Positions 20,178 to 29,734 of a stretch of DNA of 64,000 nt are shown here, in pieces. Made by a program: the position numbers and the translations under genes. Every line of letters starts with the position of its first letter. The stretch's first letter is position 1. The notes under the pieces are model-generated. The model worked only from the letters and a program-made list of their open reading frames with translations, was not told the origin of the DNA and did no database searches. Location: positions 248,001 to 312,000 of the forward strand of contig NZ_VFIO01000004.1 of assembly GCF_007858365.1 (NCBI RefSeq). The letters are read 5' to 3'. This DNA is from Pseudomonas saxonica. GTDB lineage: Bacteria > Pseudomonadota > Gammaproteobacteria > Pseudomonadales > Pseudomonadaceae.

Positions 20178-21512
20178 ATGTTCAAAAAAAATTTTAAGCA
20201 GGCACGTACCCGAGCCGTTTTTTTAACCACTTGTCTTGCCGCTTCAGTGGTAAACGCCGCTACTGACACGACGTATCCAGATGCTGCTGCCAGCAACCCT
20301 GCAACAATGGGCTGGATGGTCGGTTCGCCTCCGCCGCCGGACCGGATCATTCGCTTTGCCGATGGCAGTTATTTCAAGTTCCCGGCCATGCGTTGGAGCG
20401 TCTCAAATTTCCGTCAATTAATGCCCACCACCAATGTTTCACGAGGTTTGAATGCCCCGGTTCCGTTAGCCCAGGCGTTACGTACCGATATCGACAAATT
20501 GACGTTTACGCCTTTAGGTAGCAAGCAACCCATGACATGGGAGCAATCGCTTGCGGCCAACTACACCGATGGCATCGTGGTGTTGCATCGCGGGAAAATT
20601 GTTTACGAACGTTATTTCGGTGTACTCAACCCGCAAGGTCAACACGCGGCAATGTCGATGACCAAATCAGTTGTGGGCACAATGGGTGCCATGCTGGTAG
20701 CCGATGGCACCCTGGATGCCAATAAGCATATTGCTGACTACGTGCCTGAGTTGGCCAAGTCGGCATTTGGTAATGCGACTCTGCGCCAAGTGTTGGACAT
20801 GACCACGGGACTTGATTACAGCGAAGATTATGCCGACCCGGATGCTGAAGTCTGGAAGCACTCGATGGCGGGCAACCCGCTGCCAAAACCCAAGGGTTAC
20901 ACCGGCCCACAAACCTACATGGAGTATTTGCAAACCGTCCAACCTCTGGGTGAGCACGGGAAAGCATTTGCTTATAAAACGGTTAACACCGATGTACTGG
21001 GTTGGGTGATTGCCCGAGTGACTGGACGGAATGTCGCTCAGTTGTTATCAGAAAAAATCTGGCAGCGCCTGGGGGCTGAGCAGTCCGCCTATTTCACCGT
21101 CGACTCGATTGGCACGCCTTTCGCGGGAGGGGGTTTGAATACCGGGCTGCGCGATATGGCACGGTTTGGTGAAATGATCCGCAATGAGGGTCAGTATTTG
21201 GGGCAGCAAATTGTGCCCAAGTCAGTCATTGATGATATTCGTGCCGGAGGGGATAAAGCAGCTTTCGCCAAAGCTGGCTATGACTTGCTCAAGGGTGGCA
21301 GCTATCGAGATATGTGGTGGGTCACTCATAATCCAGACGGTGCTTTTATGGCTCGCGGCGTTTACGGGCAACGCACGTACATCGACCCCAAGGCCGAGAT
21401 GGTCATCGTGCGTTATGCCTCCAATCCTGTTGCCAGTAACGCGGCAAACGACCCGGTCACCATTCCGGCCTTTGAGGCGGTGGCACAGCTGCTGATGAAG
21501 CATCCAGACTAA
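20178..21512 (+). CDS. Exported serine hydrolase, class C beta-lactamase / 6-aminohexanoate-dimer hydrolase fold
   Basis: A 444-residue protein. A signal peptide ends near residue 29 (VVNAA). The active-site SxxK is SMTK (about residue 159), and the second motif YxN is seen in FAYKTVNTD. The family (Pfam Beta-lactamase, NylB/EstB-like) contains esterases, amidases and D-aminopeptidases; sequence alone does not give the substrate. It is likely periplasmic. The gene stands alone behind the 429-base gap that ends the AT-rich region, and its own composition is closer to core DNA. No partner genes point to a pathway. Confidence 0.82.
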   Translation: MFKKNFKQARTRAVFLTTCLAASVVNAATDTTYPDAAASNPATMGWMVGSPPPPDRIIRFADGSYFKFPAMRWSVSNFRQLMPTTNVSRGLNAPVPLAQALRTDIDKLTFTPLGSKQPMTWEQSLAANYTDGIVVLHRGKIVYERYFGVLNPQGQHAAMSMTKSVVGTMGAMLVADGTLDANKHIADYVPELAKSAFGNATLRQVLDMTTGLDYSEDYADPDAEVWKHSMAGNPLPKPKGYTGPQTYMEYLQTVQPLGEHGKAFAYKTVNTDVLGWVIARVTGRNVAQLLSEKIWQRLGAEQSAYFTVDSIGTPFAGGGLNTGLRDMARFGEMIRNEGQYLGQQIVPKSVIDDIRAGGDKAAFAKAGYDLLKGGSYRDMWWVTHNPDGAFMARGVYGQRTYIDPKAEMVIVRYASNPVASNAANDPVTIPAFEAVAQLLMKHPD

Positions 21513-21613
21513 ACGCGAGCTCTAACTTACGGCTTTAGGCTTACATGACACTGACAGTTACAGTTCTTCGTCTACCCTATAGTTTCAACGCCTGAATGAA
21601 GGAGGACTTACTG

Positions 21614-22795
21614 ATGCTCGCGCAACTGCCACCAGCCTTACAGAAACTTCAGCTTCCATTACGCCTAAAGCTTTGGGACGGACTCGAGTTTAATCTCGGT
21701 CCTTCACCCAGTGTCACCATTGTGGTCAAGGATCCACAAATCGTGTCTGAGTTTACGCACCCCAGTCTTGACCTTTTGGGCACTGCGTTTGTTGAAGGGC
21801 GACTCGAACTCGAGGGCTCCATTAGCGAAGTGATTCGAGTCTGCGATGAACTGAGCCAAGCGTTAGTGGAAGACGAAGGCCAGGCGCCGGTACGCACCGT
21901 CCATGACAAGGCCATGGATGCGGCGTCCATTTCTTATCATTACGACCTGTCCAACGAGTTTTACCAGTTATGGCTCGATCGAGACATGGCCTATTCCTGC
22001 GGTTATTTTGAAACGGCCGAAGAAAGCCTTGATGAGGCACAGCAGGCAAAATTCCGTATTTTGTGCCGCAAGCTTCGCCTAAAACCCGGTGAGTACTTAT
22101 TGGATGTGGGCTGCGGCTGGGGTGGTCTGGCACGGTTTGCAGCGCGTGAATTTGGGGTCAAGGTGTTTGGTATTACCTTGAGCAAAGAACAATTGGCTTT
22201 GGGGCGCGAGCGCGTTAAAGCCGATGGTCTGCAGGACAAGGTTGATCTGCAACTGCTTGATTACCGTGATCTGCCCCAGGATGGCCGATTCGACAAAATT
22301 GTTAGCGTAGGTATGTTTGAGCATGTGGGGCACGCTAACCTGCGCGAGTACTGTGAAATTCTGTCCAAGGCAGTACGTGAAGGTGGTTTGGTGATGAACC
22401 ATGGTATTACCGCCAAGCACACGGACGGTCGTCCTGTGGGCCGTGGGGCAGGGGATTTCATCGATCGCTATGTATTCCCCAACGGCGAGTTGCCGCATCT
22501 GTCCATGATGACGGCCGAGATCAGTGAGGCCGGGCTGGAAGTGGTCGATGTCGAAAGTTTGCGCCGGCATTATGCGCGCACGCTGGAGCACTGGAGTCAG
22601 CGCCTGGAAAACAATCTTGAGGCCGCGGCCAAGTTAGTCCCCGAGAAAACCTTGCGGATTTGGCGGTTGTACTTGGCCGGCTGTGCGTACGCTTTTGCCC
22701 ACGGCTGGATTAACATCGATCAAATTTTGGCGACTAAACCCTACGCAGATGGGTCACTTGAGTTGCCACTGACACGAGATGATATTTATCGCTGA
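21614..22795 (+). CDS. cfa: Cyclopropane-fatty-acyl-phospholipid synthase
   Basis: A 393-residue enzyme that adds a methylene from S-adenosylmethionine across the double bond of unsaturated phospholipid acyl chains, mainly in stationary phase. The SAM site LLDVGCGWGGLARFAA (about residues 162-177) and the family motifs ISYHYDLSNEFY and MAYSCGYF are present. The ATG at 21614 was chosen because AAGGAGG (21599-21605) lies at ideal spacing; the ATG at 21596 would include that Shine-Dalgarno in the coding sequence. The 3' end overlaps the convergent gene on the other strand by 10 bases. Confidence 0.93.
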   Translation: MLAQLPPALQKLQLPLRLKLWDGLEFNLGPSPSVTIVVKDPQIVSEFTHPSLDLLGTAFVEGRLELEGSISEVIRVCDELSQALVEDEGQAPVRTVHDKAMDAASISYHYDLSNEFYQLWLDRDMAYSCGYFETAEESLDEAQQAKFRILCRKLRLKPGEYLLDVGCGWGGLARFAAREFGVKVFGITLSKEQLALGRERVKADGLQDKVDLQLLDYRDLPQDGRFDKIVSVGMFEHVGHANLREYCEILSKAVREGGLVMNHGITAKHTDGRPVGRGAGDFIDRYVFPNGELPHLSMMTAEISEAGLEVVDVESLRRHYARTLEHWSQRLENNLEAAAKLVPEKTLRIWRLYLAGCAYAFAHGWINIDQILATKPYADGSLELPLTRDDIYR

Positions 22796-23268
22796 GGCTG
22801 AAATTGCCACGTGATAGGGACCGGATTCTCGACCGGGTTGGTTTCCTGGATGAAGGTTCCGTATTGCAACGGGATGTTCTGATCCACTTGAGCAAGGGCT
22901 TTCTGTTTGAATGTCAGAGAGCCTTTTGTAAAGGTCAGATCGTGTCGGGCAACATTCCCGCCCCAATCGGGTGAGGGCAGTGAGATGTAGCTGACGCTAT
23001 ATTGAGCATCGGTAAAATCCCCCTCGACCACATAGACGCCGTAGTGGTTTTCACCTGGAGAAATGATTTTGTATAGGCCGTTGTCGTAGTAATACAACAC
23101 GGCCTCTTCAAATGGTTTCTCGCTGTACATCTTTTTATAGTGAAGTCGATGGATGTAGGTGGGCTTTCCAACTTCTACGGCAATCGTGGGTTGGGTCGCT
23201 ACCACCGCGGGTTGGGCGTGGGCGAGTGAGGTCACGCTGAATAACAATCCCATCAACGATAATTTCAT
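22786..23268 (-). CDS. Small exported protein of unknown function
   Basis: A 160-residue protein with a clear signal peptide (MKLSLMGLLFSVTSLAHAQ, cleavage after AHA) and a mature part rich in aromatic residues and predicted beta-strands, without cysteines or a lipobox. No family was recognised. It lies between cls and cfa, two phospholipid-modifying genes, and overlaps the end of cfa tail to tail by 10 bases. A role at the envelope is possible but not shown by the sequence. Confidence 0.75.
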   Translation of the reverse strand: MKLSLMGLLFSVTSLAHAQPAVVATQPTIAVEVGKPTYIHRLHYKKMYSEKPFEEAVLYYYDNGLYKIISPGENHYGVYVVEGDFTDAQYSVSYISLPSPDWGGNVARHDLTFTKGSLTFKQKALAQVDQNIPLQYGTFIQETNPVENPVPITWQFQPQR

Positions 23269-23290
23269 CTTTTGTCCCTATGCACATAAT

Positions 23291-23316
23291 GAGCGGCCGG
23301 TTTGGCCGGGCCGCTC
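23291..23316. repeat. GC-rich inverted repeat downstream of cls
   Basis: GAGCGGCC (23291-23298) and GGCCGCTC (23309-23316) can form an 8-bp stem in the gap between cls and the small exported gene. No T-run follows on the minus strand, so it is at best a weak terminator. Confidence 0.4.
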
Positions 23317-23402
23317 AGCTTAGGTAATGAAGATGAAAACGTCTGGGCTGTACTCAGCTTTCAGCCATGACCTACTCAAAACACTGATTTTGCCTACGCA
23401 GT

Positions 23403-24842
23403 CTATAAGACTGGCGAGACCAAACGTGCCACGCGCATCGCCAATTGTTGTAAGCGGTGGGTCGCTTTTATATCCGCTTCGGTTATCTCTTTAGCCAGCG
23501 CAAAATCATCGAGCAGCATGTGTTCAACTTCTGTGGCGAACGCATCGTCTACGGTGAGTAGCATCACTTCAAAGTTAAGGCGGAACGAGCGGTTGTCCAT
23601 ATTGGCACTGCCAATGGCGCTGATTTCGTTATCGATTAACACCACCTTCTGATGCACAAACCCGGGCTGGTATCGAAAGATTTTTACACCCGCGCGCACG
23701 GCTTCAAAGGCATACAAGCTTGACGCTGCGTAGACAATTTTGTGATCCGGTCGAGACGGTATCAAAATGCGCACATCTACCCCGCGTAACACGGCCAGCC
23801 TCAAGGCAGAGAACACCGCCTCATCAGGTACGAAGTAAGGGGTTGTAATCCACACCCGTTCGTTAGCCGCGTGAATGGCTTCAACAAAAAATAGGGAGCA
23901 CGTTTCATAAGGATCGGCAGGACCGCTGGCTAGAAATTGGCACAGTACGCCGCCTTCCGGATAGCTTTGTGGAAGGATCAGTGGTGGTAATTTCCGAGCT
24001 GCCCAAAACCAGTCCTCAGCAAATGATTCCTGCAAACAGGCCACCACCGGCCCACTGACTTCAACATGGGTATCTCGCCAAGGGGACAGCGGCGGCTTGG
24101 CCCCCAAGTACTCATCCCCTACGTTATGGCCACCTACAAACCCTTTGGTGCCATCGACCACAACGACTTTACGGTGATTGCGAAAGTTGACCTGGAATCG
24201 GCTGATCCATCCGCCGCGGGTGGCAAATGCCTGAGCCTGTACACCGCCTGCGCGAAGTGTCTCGGCATAAGCATTGGGTAAGGAGTGGCTTCCAATGCTG
24301 TCATAGAGCAGGTGGACAGCGACGCCTTGTGCGGCTTTTTCCAGTAGCAGGGCATGTAACTTCATGCCTAGTTCGTCATCGTGGATGATAAAAAACTGAA
24401 CCAGCACCACTTCTTTAGCTTCGCGAATGGCGCCGAAAATAGCGTCAAACGTTGCCGTGCCATTAATCAGCAAGCGCACTGAGTTGTTTGCCAGGCAGGG
24501 CATACGTCCCAATCTTGGCATCGCCCTGAGAGATGTATAGGCAGCAGACTTTCGGGCGGCCAGGGCTTCTTCAACCCAGGGCCTCCAGTTCAGATCAATG
24601 ATCGCTTCACGCATTTCCTGATTGGCATCGCGACGAGCGCGAATGTAATCGTCGAATGTGCTGCGGCCAAAAATCAGATAGGGGATCAAGGTGAAGTAGG
24701 GAATGAAGAAAAGAGACATTGCCCAAGCTATTGAGCCCTGCGCCGTTCTGACGGTGAGTATTGCATGCACAGCAGCAATTAAGCCTAGGCTGTGGACCAA
24801 TAAAATTAGGTATCCGAAAAAGTGCGGGCCTAGATAATCCAT
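23403..24842 (-). CDS. cls: Cardiolipin synthase A (phospholipase D family)
   Basis: A 479-residue membrane enzyme that condenses two phosphatidylglycerol molecules to cardiolipin and glycerol. Two N-terminal hydrophobic segments (about 5-60) precede the PLD nuclease-like half-domains. Both HxKxxxxD catalytic motifs are intact: HRKVVVVD (about residue 220) and HQKVVLID (about 400), each followed by a GS/GG-N turn. Length fits ClsA of gamma-proteobacteria. An AAGGA lies just before the ATG. Confidence 0.94.
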   Translation of the reverse strand: MDYLGPHFFGYLILLVHSLGLIAAVHAILTVRTAQGSIAWAMSLFFIPYFTLIPYLIFGRSTFDDYIRARRDANQEMREAIIDLNWRPWVEEALAARKSAAYTSLRAMPRLGRMPCLANNSVRLLINGTATFDAIFGAIREAKEVVLVQFFIIHDDELGMKLHALLLEKAAQGVAVHLLYDSIGSHSLPNAYAETLRAGGVQAQAFATRGGWISRFQVNFRNHRKVVVVDGTKGFVGGHNVGDEYLGAKPPLSPWRDTHVEVSGPVVACLQESFAEDWFWAARKLPPLILPQSYPEGGVLCQFLASGPADPYETCSLFFVEAIHAANERVWITTPYFVPDEAVFSALRLAVLRGVDVRILIPSRPDHKIVYAASSLYAFEAVRAGVKIFRYQPGFVHQKVVLIDNEISAIGSANMDNRSFRLNFEVMLLTVDDAFATEVEHMLLDDFALAKEITEADIKATHRLQQLAMRVARLVSPVL

Positions 24843-24976
24843 GCGTATCCTTGCTCCTCAAAGTTCAATGCTTAGTACAACAGACCATGTTCTGCTATGA
24901 ATGTCCTAATACTTTACGGCTGCAACCTCGGCCAATTTTCAGCGTCTAATACGGATAATCCCGTAGGAGTGACTCG

Positions 24977-25498
24977 ATGAATGTTCGTCTGCTTGGACTA
25001 ATTTTGGCCGGTGGTATTTCTCTCCCAATGGCTGCTCAGGCCCAGATGCTACAACCCGGTCTCTGGGAAGTGACCTCCAGTAACATGCAAGTAGATGGCC
25101 AGCAGTTGCCTGATTTGCAGCTAATGCTTGGCCAGTTACAGAGCATGATGACGCCTGAGCAAAAAGCGCAGTTGGAGAACCAGGGTCTGACTATGGGGGG
25201 CAAAGGCGTTCGAGTATGTCTAACGCCTGAGCAGGTTCAGACCAACGATATTCCGTTGACTGACCCCAAGTCCGGTTGTACTCAGCAGATTACTGAGCGT
25301 AGTGGAAATCAGTGGAAGTTTCGCTTTAGTTGCCCAAAAGCTCAGGGGGCAGGCGTTGCAACTTTTGCCGGCGATCGTGAGTTCACCACGCAGGTGAGTG
25401 GTACGTTCAATGCGACTGGTATTCAGCAAAAAGGCAGTATGGATACGCGCGCAGTTTGGCTAGGACAAAACTGTGGAGCTGTTAAACCACGCGCCTGA
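24977..25498 (+). CDS. DUF3617 family exported protein
   Basis: A 173-residue protein with a signal peptide ending near residue 22 (MAAQAQ), then the family opening LQPGLWEVTS and a repeated pattern of conserved cysteines (VCLTPEQ, SGCTQQ, FSCPKA, QNCGAV). This matches DUF3617, small periplasmic proteins of unknown function common in proteobacteria. The gene stands alone between the divergent cls and the convergent folE2. Confidence 0.82.
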   Translation: MNVRLLGLILAGGISLPMAAQAQMLQPGLWEVTSSNMQVDGQQLPDLQLMLGQLQSMMTPEQKAQLENQGLTMGGKGVRVCLTPEQVQTNDIPLTDPKSGCTQQITERSGNQWKFRFSCPKAQGAGVATFAGDREFTTQVSGTFNATGIQQKGSMDTRAVWLGQNCGAVKPRA

Positions 25499-25542
25499 TG
25501 CAATGTAGTTCGGCAGCTTAATACGCTGCTGAACTCCTGATA

Positions 25543-26436
25543 TCAAACATCCCCATCCCAGCGACTCTCCGCCACGGCATCATGGCTGTGCAAGCTTTCA
25601 GCATGTACCACTTTCAGATGAAAACTCTTCACATCCTGGAGAGTTTTGAGTGCCCCGTTCAAACGCCGCGCGGCATCCTCGCAGAACATTAGATTCTGGC
25701 CATTGGCCAAGGCGAAGGCCTGCTCATCTGCGCGCTTAACCGCAGTTTGTACGGCCGTCCCCAAGGCGCTTTCAGCCGTATCAATCATCAAGTTGATCGG
25801 TAACTCCTCCGTATCGACATTGAGTGCAACCTTTAGGTGAGCAGTGCTTCTCTGACTATGTGGTGTCGCTACGATCCCTTCAGAACTGCCTAACCACGAG
25901 AGCACATCGGCATGCAGTAATGCTCGATTGGCAAAGTCCTCTATAAATTGCTGCTGAATCAATTGGCGAGCCAAAGCTGCTGAGCAGGGGCATGTTGATG
26001 AATAGTTCACTTCGACATTTAGTTCCACGTGGAACATTCCATTTTTCAAGGATGCGTCGATACACACCGGATAGCTTTTCCAGCCACTCAGTGGGCTGAC
26101 CAGTGCGGGCCGTTTCAGCATTACTTGAGTGTGGAGCCGTAGATAAGCGCAGATGGATAAGTCGTCGTGACTATCCAGAAATTGCTGAAGAATTTCTTTT
26201 AAAAGTGGCGGGTTCAAGGGCTGCGAGTCGAGTACTTCTAGCGCTAAATATAGGCGCGACATATGAATCCCGCGTGCCTCTCCGTCATCCAGGCTGACTC
26301 CTGCATCGGCAGTGGCTGTATTTTTCTGTCCATTAATAAACACGGGTAGTGCAATGCCGCACATACCCACCCAGTTTAGTGGCAGCGCTTGAAGGGTGTT
26401 TTGTGAGGCAACATCGGGAAGGGTTAAGGCATTCAT
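25543..26436 (-). CDS. folE2: GTP cyclohydrolase FolE2 (type IB)
   Basis: A 297-residue metal-flexible GTP cyclohydrolase that replaces the zinc-dependent FolE in the first step of tetrahydrofolate synthesis when zinc is scarce. The catalytic Cys lies in STCPCSAALA (about residue 150). The ATG at 26436 gives the usual start MNALTLPDV; a GTG at 26445 is also in frame but neither has a strong Shine-Dalgarno. It is divergent from a zinc-family GTPase, with two candidate Zur boxes between. A near-perfect parS lies inside, over the codons for FHVEL at 26021-26036. Confidence 0.93.
   Translation of the reverse strand: MNALTLPDVASQNTLQALPLNWVGMCGIALPVFINGQKNTATADAGVSLDDGEARGIHMSRLYLALEVLDSQPLNPPLLKEILQQFLDSHDDLSICAYLRLHTQVMLKRPALVSPLSGWKSYPVCIDASLKNGMFHVELNVEVNYSSTCPCSAALARQLIQQQFIEDFANRALLHADVLSWLGSSEGIVATPHSQRSTAHLKVALNVDTEELPINLMIDTAESALGTAVQTAVKRADEQAFALANGQNLMFCEDAARRLNGALKTLQDVKSFHLKVVHAESLHSHDAVAESRWDGDV
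26021..26036. other. parS-like centromere site inside folE2
   Basis: The 16 bases AGTTCCACGTGGAACA match the bacterial parS consensus TGTTCCACGTGGAACA at 15 positions; only the first base differs, and the 14-bp palindromic core is perfect. It lies about 25 kb from parAB and is the only close match in the window. Confidence 0.75.
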
Positions 26437-26461
26437 AAGGAGCACCAGTCAGAAAATGGGT

Positions 26462-26478
26462 TTGTTACAAGATAACAA
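26462..26478. promoter_or_regulatory. Candidate Zur box 1 (folE2 side)
   Basis: TTGTTACAAGATAACAA is a near-perfect dyad resembling the gamma-proteobacterial Zur pattern TGTTATANTATAACA. It lies 26 bases before the folE2 start, where a repressor would block transcription under zinc-replete conditions. Confidence 0.55.
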
Positions 26479-26494
26479 TAACGGCGAAATGTAT

Positions 26495-26510
26495 TGTTAT
26501 AATGTATCAT
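26495..26510. promoter_or_regulatory. Candidate Zur box 2 (GTPase side)
   Basis: TGTTATAATGTATCAT keeps the full left half TGTTATA of the Zur pattern and a degenerate right half. Placed about 70 bases before the COG0523 gene, it could serve that promoter separately from box 1. Confidence 0.5.
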
Positions 26511-26580
26511 TATTCGCAGCCAATGATGGCTGTGACTCGAAGCGGGCGTTTTGACCTGCTAACCCTGATGAGGAACTCCC

Positions 26581-27789
26581 ATGCCCAAACGCCTTCCGGT
26601 GACAGTGTTGTCAGGTTTTCTCGGTGCAGGAAAAAGCACTCTGCTGAATTATATTTTGCGCAACCGCGACGACATGCGCGTGGCAGTTATCGTCAATGAC
26701 ATGAGTGAAATCAATCTGGATGGCGGCGAGGTTCAGCGTGATGTAACGCTGAATCGAGCAGAAGAAAAACTGGTTGAAATGAGCAACGGCTGCATCTGTT
26801 GCACCTTACGTGAAGACTTGTTGGAAGAAGTCAGCAAGCTGGCAAAAGAGGGTCGGTTTGATTATTTATTGATCGAATCAACGGGGATCTCAGAACCCTT
26901 GCCCGTGGCGGAAACTTTTACCTTTCGCGACGATGCGGACCAAAGTCTGAACGATATAGCGCGACTGGATACCATGGTCACTGTCGTTGATGGTCTTAAC
27001 TTTTTGCTGGATTTTCAGGCGGCTGAAAGCTTGGCATCCAGGGGTGAAACGCTGGGTGAAGACGATGAGCGCTCAATTACCGATTTATTGATTGAGCAAA
27101 TTGAATTCGCTGACGTTATTTTGATCAGCAAAATTGATCTCATCAGCCGTTGTGATCGCGAAGAGTTGATTGCCATTCTTGAGCGGTTGAACGCTCAGGC
27201 AGAAATCATTCCAATGGTGATGGGCGAAGTACCCCTCACCAAAATCCTTAACACGGGGCGCTTTGACTTTGAACGCGCGGCTGAGGCTCCGGGTTGGCTA
27301 AAAGAGTTACGTGGTGAGCATGTGCCCGAAACCGAGGAGTATGGAATTGCTTCAACGGGCTATCGTGCGCGGCGTCCATTTCATCCAGAACGTTTTTTTA
27401 ATTTTATCGACCGCCCTTGGAGTAACGGAAAATTACTGCGCTCCAAAGGTTTCTTCTGGCTTGCCAGTAAGTATCAGGAAGCGGGGAACTGGTCGCAGGC
27501 AGGCGGTTTGATGCGTTATGGATTTGCTGGCCGGTGGTGGCGTTTTGTAGCACGTGATCAATGGCCCCAAGACTTGGATGCCAAGGCAGAAATCCTTCAA
27601 AAGTGGCTGCCTGAGACGGGCGATTGTCGTCAGGAGCTGGTGTTTATCGGTCAGCATATCGATTTTAACCGTCTGAAAATTGAACTCGATGCCTGTTTGC
27701 TCACGGATGCAGAAATGACATTGGGTGTTGAGGGGTGGGCACTCCTGAACGATCCTTTTGGCGAGTGGCATGATGAGGTGGCGGCATGA
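26581..27789 (+). CDS. COG0523 family GTPase, zinc metallochaperone type (ZigA-like)
   Basis: A 402-residue G3E GTPase. Walker [11 protein letters not shown] is at residues 11-20, the metal-binding CxCC is in [11 protein letters not shown] (about 72), and the C-terminal CobW_C domain follows. Proteins of this subgroup are thought to deliver zinc to client enzymes during shortage. A GAGGAACTCCC leader precedes the ATG. The stop overlaps the DUF1826 start (ATGA). Position beside folE2 with candidate Zur boxes places it in the zinc-starvation response. Confidence 0.9.
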   Translation: MPKRLPVTVLSGFLGAGKSTLLNYILRNRDDMRVAVIVNDMSEINLDGGEVQRDVTLNRAEEKLVEMSNGCICCTLREDLLEEVSKLAKEGRFDYLLIESTGISEPLPVAETFTFRDDADQSLNDIARLDTMVTVVDGLNFLLDFQAAESLASRGETLGEDDERSITDLLIEQIEFADVILISKIDLISRCDREELIAILERLNAQAEIIPMVMGEVPLTKILNTGRFDFERAAEAPGWLKELRGEHVPETEEYGIASTGYRARRPFHPERFFNFIDRPWSNGKLLRSKGFFWLASKYQEAGNWSQAGGLMRYGFAGRWWRFVARDQWPQDLDAKAEILQKWLPETGDCRQELVFIGQHIDFNRLKIELDACLLTDAEMTLGVEGWALLNDPFGEWHDEVAA

Positions 27790-28439
27790 TCAATGCGCCC
27801 GTGCTTAACGCTGTGCCGCGACCTCAGCAGGTGAGCGGTCACAGCCCAGAAATTCTTGCGGGTGTTCTCGACAACTCAACTAACCTGAGTATTTGGCAGC
27901 GCCAACTACCCGTCCATATTGTCAATTTTGCAACGCTGTTGTTGTCTTTAGAGGAGCCCTTGAGTGACGCAATTAGCCTGAATATATCAGACGAACGGTC
28001 ATGCCCGAGCCTCATACACTTGGCTTCTCGTTTTAAAGACCTGGAAGGCTTTGAAGGGTTTATAGCCGACATTGAGTGGCTGGTCAGTGCATATGCGTGC
28101 CTGCTGGGCGCGAAACGCATAGGGCTGCGTCTCAGGGCCTTGGATAAGGCTATGTGCCCACGGTTTCATGTCGATCATGTGCCAGTACGACTTATTACCA
28201 CCTATGCGGGGCCGGGGAGTCAGTGGTTGAAGGAAGGCGTGTTGGAGCGTCGGCTTTTAGGTCAATTACCTGCCGAATCTATAGAAATTGCACAGATTGA
28301 AGTCATCAAGACAGGCGAAGTGGCCTTGCTCAAGGGAGAGAAGTGGCAAGGCAACGAAGGTTTTGGGCTTATTCATCGTTCGCCGACTGTAGCAGTGGGT
28401 GAGCGCCGCCTGATTTTGACCCTCGATTGGCTTGCTTAA
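27786..28439 (+). CDS. DUF1826 domain protein
   Basis: A 217-residue protein of a family that occurs mainly beside Zur-controlled COG0523 genes; its biochemical role is unknown. Conserved features are [22 protein letters not shown] (split here as [10 protein letters not shown] and TTYAGPG), and a C-terminal HRSPT segment close to a short beta-strand end. The histidines and aspartate of FHVDH resemble a metal site of 2-oxoglutarate-dependent oxygenases, but that is only a resemblance. It is translationally coupled to the GTPase by a 4-base overlap. Confidence 0.85.
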   Translation: MINAPVLNAVPRPQQVSGHSPEILAGVLDNSTNLSIWQRQLPVHIVNFATLLLSLEEPLSDAISLNISDERSCPSLIHLASRFKDLEGFEGFIADIEWLVSAYACLLGAKRIGLRLRALDKAMCPRFHVDHVPVRLITTYAGPGSQWLKEGVLERRLLGQLPAESIEIAQIEVIKTGEVALLKGEKWQGNEGFGLIHRSPTVAVGERRLILTLDWLA

Positions 28440-28542
28440 ATACGCGCTCTCGTCAGCTGAAGTCGCTGCCTTCGTTCCCGGCAGCGACAAGTTGTGTATT
28501 GAGGCATATTGATTGCTTCGATCAACACAGAAGCTGGCAATA

Positions 28543-29517
28543 ATGCTGCAGAACATTCCTACCCATGTGATTGCCGGGCCATTGGGTGCTGGTAAAACCA
28601 GTCTGATTCAGCATCTGATGGCCCACAAACCTGCTCACGAACGCTGGGCAGTTCTGGTCAATGAGTTTGGTCAAATTGGCCTGGACGCGGCGCTGATGAG
28701 CCAGGGGGACGACACCATTGGTATTGCTGAAGTGGCTGGCGGATGCATCTGTTGTGTCAATGGTGCACCCTTTCAAATTGGCCTGAGCCGCTTGTTGCGC
28801 AAGTCTCGTCCCAACCGGCTCTTTATTGAACCGTCGGGTTTAGGCCATCCCATACAAATTCTAAAGCAACTCAGTAAGGCTCCCTGGCGAGGCGTTCTGG
28901 CTTTGCAACCCTGCGTCATGGTGCTCGATGCGCAAGCGATGGCGCAGGGCAAGCGCTTGCCTGAAACCCAGCAAAAAGCCCTCGAAATCGCCGGTTTAGT
29001 GGTCATGAATAAATCTAATAGTGTCCAAATCGAGCAACGTGAACAGATTGCATACAGCCTGCCAAAGTGCCCTGTTTTATGGGTTGAACATGGCTGCATC
29101 CCTTTAAATACGCTGCCTGCAGCCGGTATGAATTGTATTCATCCTGTGGATAAGTCGTTGATTTATAAGGATTTAGTTCATGTTAATGGTCTATTTATGA
29201 AGCCTGAAATCCCTATTGTGACGACTCAGGCTGAGGCTGAAGGCTGGAGTATTGGATGGCGCTGGCATCGGGCCGCGCAGTTTGATTCAAGTCAGTTGCG
29301 CCTGTGGCTCGAAAGCCTCGATTGGCGTCGTGCGAAGCTGATTGTCCGCACCTCTACGGGCTGGTTTTCAACTAATTCTGTGGATAACGTCATTGAGCAT
29401 TGGAAATCCACTGAGTGGCGCACGGATTCGCGCATTGAGCTCATCTTTAACCACCCCCAAGACGCGGAACGCCTAAAAAATGGCCTGGAAAATTGCCTGG
29501 TGCGGCCCGAGAAATGA
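28543..29517 (+). CDS. Second COG0523 family GTPase
   Basis: A 324-residue G3E GTPase distinct from the one at 26581. Walker A is GPLGAGKTS near residues 9-17, CxCC appears in GGCICCVNG (about 67), and the C-terminal CobW_C part is shorter. The frame is open from 28513, but the ATG at 28543 gives the normal N-terminus just before the P-loop. The 103-base gap after DUF1826 leaves its operon membership open. Two minus-strand DnaA boxes (29145-29153 and 29379-29387) lie inside the coding sequence. Confidence 0.87.
   Translation: MLQNIPTHVIAGPLGAGKTSLIQHLMAHKPAHERWAVLVNEFGQIGLDAALMSQGDDTIGIAEVAGGCICCVNGAPFQIGLSRLLRKSRPNRLFIEPSGLGHPIQILKQLSKAPWRGVLALQPCVMVLDAQAMAQGKRLPETQQKALEIAGLVVMNKSNSVQIEQREQIAYSLPKCPVLWVEHGCIPLNTLPAAGMNCIHPVDKSLIYKDLVHVNGLFMKPEIPIVTTQAEAEGWSIGWRWHRAAQFDSSQLRLWLESLDWRRAKLIVRTSTGWFSTNSVDNVIEHWKSTEWRTDSRIELIFNHPQDAERLKNGLENCLVRPEK
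29145..29153 (-). promoter_or_regulatory. DnaA box inside the second COG0523 gene
   Basis: A perfect TTATCCACA on the minus strand, one of three perfect boxes within 570 bases (others at 29379-29387 minus and 29706-29714 plus). Confidence 0.4.
29379..29387 (-). promoter_or_regulatory. DnaA box inside the second COG0523 gene
   Basis: A perfect TTATCCACA on the minus strand near the 3' end of the gene, 226 bases from the previous box. Confidence 0.4.
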
Positions 29518-29705
29518 GGTGTGTAGGGGGGAGGGCTGTAGGGCGTCGGTCTTTAAATGCTGATTATTAGTGGGTTCTGTGCTGGTAAAATTGTCCTACA
29601 ATAAAAACTGTATGGCACCTATTCTTGTGATAGAACCATTCGAAATGGCTCTATCTCAATGCTTTCAGGCGTTATTAAGTGACGTTCACAGGTGCTCGTG
29701 CAGAG

Positions 29706-29714
29706 TTATCCACA
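29706..29714 (+). promoter_or_regulatory. DnaA box in the gap before the DUF3301 gene end
   Basis: A perfect TTATCCACA in the 217-base gap between the convergent COG0523 and DUF3301 genes. An imperfect hairpin (TAGAACCATT, AATGGCTCTA, 29631-29652) lies upstream in the same gap. Confidence 0.4.
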
Positions 29715-29734
29715 GGCATTGCGCCTGTTCGATA

